From positions 1 through 15,028 of the forward strand of contig JAUWLY010000027.1 of NCBI GenBank assembly GCA_030613445.1: 15,028 nt of DNA, written 5' to 3'. Positions within the stretch are counted from its first letter, which is position 1, and each line of letters opens with the position of its first letter. Made by a program: the position numbers and the translations under genes. Of the stretch, positions 8,118 through 14,972 are shown one piece after another. The stretch comes from Candidatus Stahliibacteriota bacterium. GTDB lineage: Bacteria; Hydrothermota; Tepidihabitantia; SM23-42. The notes beneath the pieces were generated by a model that saw only the letters and a list, made by a program, of their open reading frames with translations, was not told where the DNA came from and ran no database searches.

Positions 8118-8177
8118 AGCTGCGCTCCTTGCAATGATAGAGTAGAAGATGGGAAGTTTGGAACTTCATATTTTCCG

Positions 8178-8250
8178 TCATCGCAAAATAACGAGCGATC
8201 GTGATAATTTATAATCCGGTGTCTCTACAATTATAAAATACGTTCCCTGA
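8178..8250 (-). repeat. 73-bp segment identical to the 3' end of gene B
   Basis: The last 73 bp of gene A, including the stop, are identical to 9932-10004. They encode the final 23 residues of the sorting domain plus the stop, while flanking coding sequence has diverged. Confidence 0.9.
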
Positions 8251-9746
8251 GCAAGCCCGCGGGTATCAACATCAATTATATGAAACCCGGCTTGCGCGTA
8301 TTCTCCCACGACATCCTTGACCACCTGGCCAACTGTATTGTACAGCTTGACTGACAACACTCCAGCACGAAGCGTGGCAAATGAAACTTGTGCAACGCCT
8401 AATACTGGGTTCGGTGTAATCAATAGACCAGAACTCACCTTATACGAATGTTCTTCTTTTACGCCAGTATACAAGTACCAGTACATGTCATACCACAGCT
8501 GCGCCCATTTGTCAACGAGCGCTAGCGCAGTATCCGGAGTTGTATAAATATTAATCCAGTCTGCAAATACAATACCAACCAATATGATCGCAGTAGATTC
8601 CGGCATCAACTCAAAAGGACCTGAGCTCATGAGAAATCTCTGGTCGTCGGGCAAAGGTGGTGCCGTGTCATAAGGATTATATATACCAGTCTGAAAATCA
8701 TAGCCGGCAAGCGTCAAGTAACGCTCATTGTCAAAGTTTGGTTCAAGAGTCAGCGTAAGACGTTTGAATGCAGTCATGCCGAGCTGGGGAATCTCTGATG
8801 GATCACGCCAGTCCGGTGTACCATCAGAATCAATATCCCATTTATACGGCGGCCAATTATTCACGTAGTAACTACTATCTCGTTCGAACTGATCGGGAAT
8901 CGTATCATTGTCCTTATCCTCACCCTCAACTAACTCCCAGGGACTCTGAAGATAATCAAATCCGATTGTGCCAGGCACCCAAGGTGGAGCACCCGGTTCT
9001 TCATCTACCTGCCATTGATAACCAAGATCATCGACCAGAATCGTATCACCTTCAATTATGTATTCCTGGCTGACAATACCTGCGATAACATCATTACCTG
9101 TTCCTCCTTCATTACCAATATCATTATCCGTGCAAAGGCCGATATAGCAATCTTCCAGGTTATGACCTGAAACATTTTTTATCTCATAGGTCAGGAAAAC
9201 AATATCCTCAATCTGCGGGATATCCCATGCATACCCTGTTTGATACACTTCAAGACCGATGGGTCTTGTATCACCTGGCCCATGATAAGCAGAATCGCAA
9301 TCATTCATGCAGCACCAGGAGTCTTCATGAGATACCGTATCCTGCGGTGCCATAGGCAAAGCAGTATCAGGCGCAGGCCAATTCTCAGGGTGCATAAAGA
9401 TAATAGCATCCGGATGGTTAATCGGCATGCCTTCAAGCCCCGGGACGAATTCACTTTCTCCACCATGAGGACCATATCCAATAGTTACCAGGGTATCACC
9501 AGTCGCTGAATCTACCGTGCCAAACCATATACCAGCACCATACATATAGTTATGATTACTCCCTTTTGGCCACCAACAACCAAAACCAGTCGCAGCTTGG
9601 CCAAACTTACCATAATTGGAGATATACAATTCAACCTGGTTAGTGTCGTGAACCGCCGTGTCAAAGGGTCTACCCCCTCCATTATTATACCTGGCATTTG
9701 CTCCCATGAATACTGCTATTGTTAGCAGTACAATCAATACTTTCAT
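8178..9746 (-). CDS. Secreted protein A with type IX-like C-terminal sorting domain
   Basis: This 522-residue protein has a signal peptide (MKVLIVLLTIAVFMGANA, cleavage likely after A18) and a large unrecognised extracellular region. It contains two calcium-binding, thrombospondin type 3-like loops, DKDNDTIPD (277-285) and DIDSDGTPD (304-312). From about 444 (PNP...) to the end (SRSLVILR) it resembles a Por/type IX C-terminal sorting domain. Six cysteines (57, 145, 146, 150, 200, 205) are shared with protein B. The two are colinear at identical length and about 60% identical by hand count. I chose ATG 9746 because AGGGGG lies 4 nt upstream and a signal peptide follows at once. The in-frame ATG at 9827 falls inside a repeat and upstream of the promoter. 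Function is unknown; a surface or released structural or binding protein is likely. Confidence 0.85.
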   Translation of the reverse strand: MKVLIVLLTIAVFMGANARYNNGGGRPFDTAVHDTNQVELYISNYGKFGQAATGFGCWWPKGSNHNYMYGAGIWFGTVDSATGDTLVTIGYGPHGGESEFVPGLEGMPINHPDAIIFMHPENWPAPDTALPMAPQDTVSHEDSWCCMNDCDSAYHGPGDTRPIGLEVYQTGYAWDIPQIEDIVFLTYEIKNVSGHNLEDCYIGLCTDNDIGNEGGTGNDVIAGIVSQEYIIEGDTILVDDLGYQWQVDEEPGAPPWVPGTIGFDYLQSPWELVEGEDKDNDTIPDQFERDSSYYVNNWPPYKWDIDSDGTPDWRDPSEIPQLGMTAFKRLTLTLEPNFDNERYLTLAGYDFQTGIYNPYDTAPPLPDDQRFLMSSGPFELMPESTAIILVGIVFADWINIYTTPDTALALVDKWAQLWYDMYWYLYTGVKEEHSYKVSSGLLITPNPVLGVAQVSFATLRAGVLSVKLYNTVGQVVKDVVGEYAQAGFHIIDVDTRGLAQGTYFIIVETPDYKLSRSLVILR

Positions 9747-9778
9747 ACTTCCCCCTCTCTTCTTATTATCATTGGTTA

Positions 9779-9812
9779 ATTTTAGCTGCGAAGTGTGAAA
9801 AATATGTGAAAA
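9779..9812 (-). promoter_or_regulatory. SARP-like operator and promoter of gene A
   Basis: Read on the minus strand, TTTTCACA occurs twice with 11-bp period (complement of TGTGAAAA at 9805-9812 and 9794-9801). Exactly 9 bp later comes TAAAAT (9779-9784), a good -10. No -35 hexamer is found at the normal distance; the repeats occupy that region. A start about 7 nt after the -10 gives a leader of roughly 25 nt containing AGGGGG (9751-9756), the ribosome site of gene A. Known SARP regulators bind heptamer repeats with 4-bp spacers in this position. Confidence 0.65.
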
Positions 9813-9922
9813 GAGGGGGAGGAACAAGGAGCGGGTGTCGAAAGTTCAGATTTATGTAGTGGCAGAGCAAATATGTGTCGAGCAAGCCTCTCGATATAAC
9901 TCGAGACAGGCTCGACCACTAC
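9813..9922. repeat. 110-bp dispersed repeat, copy 2
   Basis: Near-identical to 7879-7987. It joins the operator of gene A directly (GTGAAAA then GAGGGGGAGG) and ends 9 bp before the stop of gene B. On the minus strand it forms a strong hairpin (outer GTAGTGG/CCACTAC, inner CTCGA/TCGAG) just after gene B. It could therefore terminate or stabilise the gene B transcript. The C-rich left arm of the palindrome seen in R1 and R4 is missing here. Confidence 0.85.
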
Positions 9923-9931
9923 ATTACCACC

Positions 9932-10004
9932 TCATCGCAAAATAACGAGCGATCGTGATAATTTATAATCCGGTGTCTCTACAATTATAAAATACGTTCC
10001 CTGA
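9932..10004 (-). repeat. 73-bp segment identical to the 3' end of gene A
   Basis: Identical to 8178-8250; it encodes the last residues of the sorting domain and the stop codon. Confidence 0.9.
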
Positions 10005-11500
10005 CTTAAATCGCGTGTACTCAAAGGAACGATATGCTTGCCCGCAGGTTTGATTCCCCCGTGTATTTTCTTTACCAGTTGACCTGCTGCATTATACAAT
10101 CTCACTGAAATCAAACCAGACTGCAAAGTCGTGAATGCAATATGCGCATTTCGGGAAGTCGGATTCGGAGCAAGCACAAGGTTTGTCCCATAAAATTCGC
10201 TTGATGTCTCCTCTTCGACGTACAAAAACCAATTCATATCATATTGCCACTGTGCCCAATGGTCATTAATAACCAAGCAAGTTTCTGCAGAAGGTGAGGC
10301 ATCTGCGCCAAAATCAGCCAGCACGACCGCGAATACAAAAGTAAGGGCAGAATCTATTTCAAGATCAAAAGGACCACTTGACATAAGAAACCTTTGATCA
10401 TCAGGAAGCGGGATTATTGTGTCATAAGGCTCATATTGCCCGTTCTGAAAATTATAGCCGGCAAGAGTCATGTACCGTTCCGCATCGATATTTGGCTCGA
10501 AATTCAGCGAAAAGATCTTGAATGCGGTCATACCAAGTTGAGGATTTTCCGATGCATCGCGCCAATCAGGAACACCATCATTATCAATATCCCATCTTTG
10601 CATCGGTACATTATTCCAGTAATAGCTGCTGTCTCTTTCATACTGGTCAGGGATACCATCATGGTCTTTATCCTGACCTGTTTCCAGATCAAATGGTGTC
10701 TGCAGAAGATCAACACCAATTGCACCAACACTTGACCACCCTGGTTCATAATCATCGCCATCCCATTGATAAGCGAAATTGTCTATCACATACACATTGC
10801 CATCGATAAAGTATGGTTGTTCAAGGATTATCGTACACTGATCATCGGCACCTGTTCCTGCTTCATTACCAATATCATTATCCATGCAAATGCCGATATA
10901 GCAGTCCTGTAGGTTATGACCTGAAACATTCTTTATCTCATAGGTCATGAATATGACATCCTCAATTAAGCCATCCTGCCATGGATACCCGGTCTGATAC
11001 ATCTCAAGACCGATCGGTCTTGTATCACCCGGTATATGGGCATTAGAGTCACAATCATTCAAGCAGCACCAGGAGTCCTGATGAGATACAGTATCTTGCG
11101 GTGCCATGGGTAAGGCAGTATCAGGCGCAGGCCAATTTTCAGGATACATAAAAATTATAGCATCCGGATGGGTCGTTGGCATACCCTCAAGTCCGCATAC
11201 GAATTCGGTCTCTCCACCATGAGGACCATACCCAATAGTTACCAGAGTATCGCCAGTCGCTGAATCTACCGTGCCAAACCATATGCCAGCACCAAATATG
11301 TAGTTCTGACCACTCCCTTTTGGCCACCAACAACCAAAACCAGTCGCAGCTTGGCCAAACTTACCGAAATTAGAGATGCACATTTCGACCTCGTTGATAT
11401 TGTGTATCTTAATCTCGAACGCTCTACCCCCTCCACTATTATACCTGGTCATCGCGAAAAGTGACCCTATTGCCAAGAGCACTATTGTATATATTTTCAT
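9932..11500 (-). CDS. Secreted protein B with type IX-like C-terminal sorting domain
   Basis: Paralogue of protein A with exactly the same length (522 residues). The N-terminus MKIYTIVLLAIGSLFA is a signal peptide. The best-conserved block against A is 42-218, including the cysteines at 57, 145, 146, 150, 200 and 205; residues 71-98 differ at one position only. Regions 219-262 and 380-440 have diverged strongly. Two thrombospondin type 3-like calcium loops are present: DKDHDGIPD (277-285) and DIDNDGVPD (304-312). The C-terminal sorting domain starts at PNP (445-447) and ends identically to A. Start ATG 11500 is preceded by AGGGGG. It also has extra cysteines absent from A (for example C41, C102, C222). 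Probably exported to the cell surface; the molecular function is not recognisable. Confidence 0.85.
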   Translation of the reverse strand: MKIYTIVLLAIGSLFAMTRYNSGGGRAFEIKIHNINEVEMCISNFGKFGQAATGFGCWWPKGSGQNYIFGAGIWFGTVDSATGDTLVTIGYGPHGGETEFVCGLEGMPTTHPDAIIFMYPENWPAPDTALPMAPQDTVSHQDSWCCLNDCDSNAHIPGDTRPIGLEMYQTGYPWQDGLIEDVIFMTYEIKNVSGHNLQDCYIGICMDNDIGNEAGTGADDQCTIILEQPYFIDGNVYVIDNFAYQWDGDDYEPGWSSVGAIGVDLLQTPFDLETGQDKDHDGIPDQYERDSSYYWNNVPMQRWDIDNDGVPDWRDASENPQLGMTAFKIFSLNFEPNIDAERYMTLAGYNFQNGQYEPYDTIIPLPDDQRFLMSSGPFDLEIDSALTFVFAVVLADFGADASPSAETCLVINDHWAQWQYDMNWFLYVEEETSSEFYGTNLVLAPNPTSRNAHIAFTTLQSGLISVRLYNAAGQLVKKIHGGIKPAGKHIVPLSTRDLSQGTYFIIVETPDYKLSRSLVILR

Positions 11501-11529
11501 CTCTCCCCCTTTCTTGTAATGATAAGTGT

Positions 11530-11566
11530 ATTATACTAATCGTCAAGTGTGAAAAATCTGTGAAAA
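11530..11566 (-). promoter_or_regulatory. SARP-like operator and promoter of gene B
   Basis: The minus strand shows TTTTCACA twice with 11-bp period (complement of TGTGAAAA at 11559-11566 and 11548-11555), 48 bp from the ATG, the same distance as in gene A. A perfect TATAAT (11530-11535) lies 12 bp after the repeats. Overlapping it, TAGTAT (11533-11538) lies at the 9-bp spacing seen in the other two promoters. No proper -35 is present. The leader carries AGGGGG as ribosome site. Confidence 0.65.
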
Positions 11567-11602
11567 AAGGGGGAGGGATAAGGAGGGGGTGTTGAAAACT
11601 CA
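11567..11602. repeat. G-tract repeat, copy R3 (partial)
   Basis: The right half of the repeat (GGGGGAGGGATAAGGAGGGGGTG) abuts the operator of gene B. It continues into GTTGAAAACTCAG, which aligns with GTCGAAAGTTCAG of the 109-bp repeat. It runs up to and includes the stop codon of the regulator gene. The hairpin-forming second half of the long repeat is absent. Confidence 0.7.
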
Positions 11603-14600
11603 GCGTATCAAAGATTCGTACAAACACACTGTTTCTTGCTGTGGTTCACTATTGAGTTCTTTCTTTAATGACTTTTCGAGTTGTTCAAAATCCTTTATAA
11701 TGTCTTTATGTCTACCAATCTTGCCATAAGCTGTCATTATTTTACGGTGATATTCTTCGTTAAAGATATCTATTGAAATCAATTTCTTACACAGCGCAAT
11801 TGCATCTGTATGTTTTTTGTTTTGTATGTAGTAATCAACCAGCATACTGAGACAGTCTTCATACAAGCCATGGTAATAGCGGCGCCGGTCTTCAACCCAT
11901 GAATCATACCATCCAGGAGCGAAACCATCTTTGTATAGTGAAATTGCTTTTCGCAGCATATGTTCATATTTCTTGTCTGCTTTTTCTGTGCCTTTTGCCC
12001 TTTTTACCAGGCTTTCAAATTCCTCAGTGTCAAGGTTGATTAAAACCTCAGGTGATATCTGATAAAACCCTTTACCTGACACAATCAAATCACGTTTCCC
12101 GATCTTAACTGATTTGTACATCTGTCTGATGTGCTGTAGAGCTTTGCGCAGACTATCACTGCCACTCTTATGCGATGCTTTGTGCCACAGTGCATCAATG
12201 AGCACGTCATGATTGACGCGTTTATTTTTATGGAGCAATAGATAAAAGAATAATTTCTTCGACTTCATTGTCGTCCAGGAAGCCTCGAGTATCTCCTTAT
12301 CATCAAGTACGACTTTTGGAATTCCGAAAAGATACGCATCCACCCAATGTGCATCAAGCTCAAACTTACCAATCACCGACACTATGTATCTCCGTTCAAA
12401 ACCTTGCTTTCGAAGCATCTGTAGCATCCACTTATTTTGACGGAATCCGCAAGCCAGCAGATAGTCATAACCTTTAGCGCGGCTGACTACAACGATTTTT
12501 TTAAGTCGAGAAAGAGCCTTTGACATTACATCTAAAGAATAATATACATTGCTCAGTTCAAAGTTAATCAAAAAAGCATAGAAAGTTTGCTTAGACCTCC
12601 GCGCTATCTCTAATGCACTGACCAGGACTGATTCAGCGTCGCAGTACTTACCCTGCGCAATCCTGATTCGTGCTTCGGTCAAGAGTAATGGAACAGATTG
12701 AAGATCGCGCCTGTTTTCCTTTAATAGCCACGTTTTGGCAAGAACCCGTTCTGCAGTGACAAGATCACCCGCCTTGATATTGATATTGCACAACTCTGTA
12801 TCGGCAGAAATAATCAATGTGACGACACCGAGTTTTTCGTAAATTTCCAAGACTTTGGCAATAAGGTGCCTGGCTTTGTCCAGGTCGCCAAATTCCTCAT
12901 GGAATAACGCATATCCTTGCCAAATCCTCGCCATCGACCATAGGTCATTGTGACTGCCGCACGTCTTGATTCCGGCATCAAGTATGGCACGTGCTTCGCT
13001 TTTGTTTCCCAGAAAAATACTCATCCTGGCTGCATTAAAGAAACCACCACCACAGCCAGGAGAGAAGTGGTCTTTTAACAAATCAGTTGTTTTCATTAGC
13101 TTGGAATGTGCTACATTTAGATTTCCCAGGTGAAATTCATTCATTGCGTAATTATTAAGAATGCTTGCCTCAAGTCCCTTATAGTCATCACGGTGTGCTA
13201 TCTGTAATGCTTCCTGGAAATACGCTCTGGCTTCAGGCAAATTTCGACTAACACCTGCTCGGTACAGAGAACCAATGGAATTCAATATCGAAGCTCTGGT
13301 AAGACGCGCATTCTTAGGGCACACATCCAAAGCCTTTTTAAACCATCTCTTTGCGGTAGTCAACTTGTCTTGATTGAGAAGGATCCCACCCAATTTATAA
13401 AGGGCATCGGCATATTGCTTACGCCCTTTTGATTTTTTCTTCAGCATATTTGCAGCACGCAAACAATTATTCTTGGCTTCGTCAGAACGGCCAAGATAAA
13501 CCAAAGCCTCAGCATAATTCATCAATAGTGATGGGCGCTGTCGTCGTACTGATTTCGGTATCTTCTCTATATAAGAACACAGAAACGCACTCCTCCCTTG
13601 CCATATTGAGGTAAAACTTATTTTCTCGATGCTTGCAGCTGCTTTATTATACTCTTCTGCCTGCAGAAAAAACCGAGCTGCCTCTTCCAATCTATTGCTT
13701 CTGAAGGAAAAATCTCCTACCCGACGGTATAGTCTCTTTTCCTTATTTGTATCACTTAATTTACTGCGCAGGAAATCCCTGAACAAATTATGGAAACGGT
13801 AACCAATACCTGGAAGATCAACCAGAAAAGCATTTCTTGTTGTAAGATCTGTCAACAAGACCTTCGAATTATTTCTGTTTGCCACGGCATTACATAACTC
13901 AGGCGTGAGCCACTCCAGGATCGAACAGTCCACCAAAAATTGCCTTATATTCTTTGGTTCCTGATCATATATCTCTTGTGCGAAATAATTGAACAAATTG
14001 CTCTGCGATTGGTAATAACTATCCAGGATACGTTTGATATACCTTGATGATTTTTCTTTTTTAAAGTAATTAGATGACTGTAGCATCAGGCGCAGACTCG
14101 TTGGCCAGCCTTCCAGATGTTCCTCGATCCATTCAAGTTCAGATTCAGACAGCGAGACTGAATACACAGACACAAACAGATCTTTTGTTTCTTCTTTATT
14201 AAACTTCAGCTCCTGGCTACCAATTTCAAAGATTTCATCTCGAGCTTGAAGTTGAGCGATTGATAGCGGTGGTCGCACGCGTGAAGAGATTATAAAATGT
14301 ACCTGCTGAGGAAGGTGATCAAGCAGGTAATTGAGGATTTTGTCAATGTGCTCTGCAGGATAGATCGTATGGTAGTCTTCCAGTATAATGTATAGGTCAT
14401 CTTTGATAGTCTCAATTATTTCATTGATAAACGTACCCAGGATGAGTTCTAGATATCGTTGTGGGTAATTGAAAAAATGACTCAATGCTTCAGTCTTTTT
14501 GCCGAATTCTGGAGCCAACTTCCTAATACCAGCGATCAGATATGAAAAGAATACTGCCGGCTCCGCATCACTTTTCTCCATATGGTAGTAGACATAAGGG

Positions 14601-14794
14601 ATCTTCTTATGCGATAGAAGCTGTGAAAGCAAGGTGGTTTTGCCATAACCAGCGCCGGCGCACACAAGGATAACCTTTTTATTGAGATTAACTACGAGTG
14701 CGTCGATTAAACGGCTACGATACAGTACTTTGGTGCGTATCTGCGGCGCCTGCAGCTTACTGAGAAGTACTATGCTCTGTTTCTCATTAACCAT
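11600..14794 (-). CDS. STAND ATPase / TPR / winged-helix / BTAD transcriptional activator
   Basis: This 1064-residue regulator has four parts. A MalT-like STAND NTPase (about 10-350) shows a Walker A (AGAGYGKTT, 46-54), a Walker B-like IILEDYH (137-142), a sensor-type ISSR (169-172), the GWP motif (229-231) and YRFHNLFRDFL (332-342). Helical TPR-like repeats fill about 355-810. An OmpR/SARP-type winged helix lies at about 818-915 (KKLFFYLLLHKNKRVNHDVL, ALQHIRQMY). A BTAD domain follows to the end (about 920-1063). MalT itself ends in a LuxR-type helix-turn-helix; here a SARP-like DNA-binding and activation module takes that place at the C-terminus. Such proteins couple ligand binding, nucleotide exchange and oligomerisation to activation. 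It stands upstream of, and codirectional with, genes B and A, and the same direct repeat precedes all three, suggesting autoregulation plus control of A and B. The inducer is unknown. Confidence 0.88.
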   Translation of the reverse strand: MVNEKQSIVLLSKLQAPQIRTKVLYRSRLIDALVVNLNKKVILVCAGAGYGKTTLLSQLLSHKKIPYVYYHMEKSDAEPAVFFSYLIAGIRKLAPEFGKKTEALSHFFNYPQRYLELILGTFINEIIETIKDDLYIILEDYHTIYPAEHIDKILNYLLDHLPQQVHFIISSRVRPPLSIAQLQARDEIFEIGSQELKFNKEETKDLFVSVYSVSLSESELEWIEEHLEGWPTSLRLMLQSSNYFKKEKSSRYIKRILDSYYQSQSNLFNYFAQEIYDQEPKNIRQFLVDCSILEWLTPELCNAVANRNNSKVLLTDLTTRNAFLVDLPGIGYRFHNLFRDFLRSKLSDTNKEKRLYRRVGDFSFRSNRLEEAARFFLQAEEYNKAAASIEKISFTSIWQGRSAFLCSYIEKIPKSVRRQRPSLLMNYAEALVYLGRSDEAKNNCLRAANMLKKKSKGRKQYADALYKLGGILLNQDKLTTAKRWFKKALDVCPKNARLTRASILNSIGSLYRAGVSRNLPEARAYFQEALQIAHRDDYKGLEASILNNYAMNEFHLGNLNVAHSKLMKTTDLLKDHFSPGCGGGFFNAARMSIFLGNKSEARAILDAGIKTCGSHNDLWSMARIWQGYALFHEEFGDLDKARHLIAKVLEIYEKLGVVTLIISADTELCNINIKAGDLVTAERVLAKTWLLKENRRDLQSVPLLLTEARIRIAQGKYCDAESVLVSALEIARRSKQTFYAFLINFELSNVYYSLDVMSKALSRLKKIVVVSRAKGYDYLLACGFRQNKWMLQMLRKQGFERRYIVSVIGKFELDAHWVDAYLFGIPKVVLDDKEILEASWTTMKSKKLFFYLLLHKNKRVNHDVLIDALWHKASHKSGSDSLRKALQHIRQMYKSVKIGKRDLIVSGKGFYQISPEVLINLDTEEFESLVKRAKGTEKADKKYEHMLRKAISLYKDGFAPGWYDSWVEDRRRYYHGLYEDCLSMLVDYYIQNKKHTDAIALCKKLISIDIFNEEYHRKIMTAYGKIGRHKDIIKDFEQLEKSLKKELNSEPQQETVCLYESLIR

Positions 14795-14799
14795 ACTGT

Positions 14800-14827
14800 A
14801 CTATAACCACTGTGATATTTGTGTCAA
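14800..14827 (-). promoter_or_regulatory. Proximal promoter of the regulator, apparently leaderless
   Basis: On the minus strand, a perfect TTGACA (14822-14827) and TATAGT (14800-14805) are spaced by 16 bp. The -10 ends only 5 nt before the ATG at 14794, so the transcript would begin at or next to the start codon. There is no Shine-Dalgarno sequence. The layout copies that of gyrA. Confidence 0.7.
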
Positions 14828-14880
14828 GCATGCGGCCCAACGATCAGAAATAGCGCTAATGACTCGTTTCATTTCTCGCT

Positions 14881-14914
14881 ATGATACAATAAATATGTGA
14901 AAAAACTGTGAAAA
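14881..14914 (-). promoter_or_regulatory. Distal SARP-like operator/promoter of the regulator
   Basis: On the minus strand TTTTCACA occurs twice with 11-bp period (complement of TGTGAAAA at 14907-14914 and 14896-14903). It is followed after exactly 9 bp by TATCAT (14881-14886), a 5/6 match to the -10. This would give a transcript with a leader of about 80 nt, upstream of the proximal promoter, and would allow self-activation. Confidence 0.55.
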
Positions 14915-14920
14915 TCTTAC

Positions 14921-14972
14921 CACCCCCACCCTTCCCTCCCCCTCAAAGAGGGGGAGGAATAAGGAGGGGGTG
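14921..14972. repeat. G/C-tract palindromic repeat, copy R4 (complete)
   Basis: The fullest copy of the palindrome. Outer arms are CACCCCC (14921-14927) and GGGGGTG (14966-14972). The core is CTCCCCCTC (14936-14944), AAA, GAGGGGGAG (14948-14956); CCTT/AAGG can pair in between. The remaining bases to 15028 show no gene or recognisable element. Confidence 0.8.

Noticed and set aside
7874..8137. Short open frames on both strands between dCMP deaminase and gene A
   Set aside because: They consist of the G-tract, 109-bp and REP-like repeats; no start signal or family resemblance.
9747..9827. 27-codon N-terminal extension of protein A
   Set aside because: The upstream ATG lies in the repeat and before the -10; ATG 9746 has a ribosome site and a signal peptide directly after it.
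11530..11546. TTGACG before gene B as a -35 box for TATAAT
   Set aside because: Only 5 bp separate the two, far short of the 16-18 bp needed.
11600..12400. LuxR-type helix-turn-helix at the regulator C-terminus, as in MalT
   Set aside because: The C-terminus matches an OmpR/SARP winged helix followed by BTAD helices; no LuxR signature is visible.
7855..14972. CRISPR array
   Set aside because: The repeats are few, kilobases apart, unequal in length and palindromic; there are no regular spacers and no cas genes.
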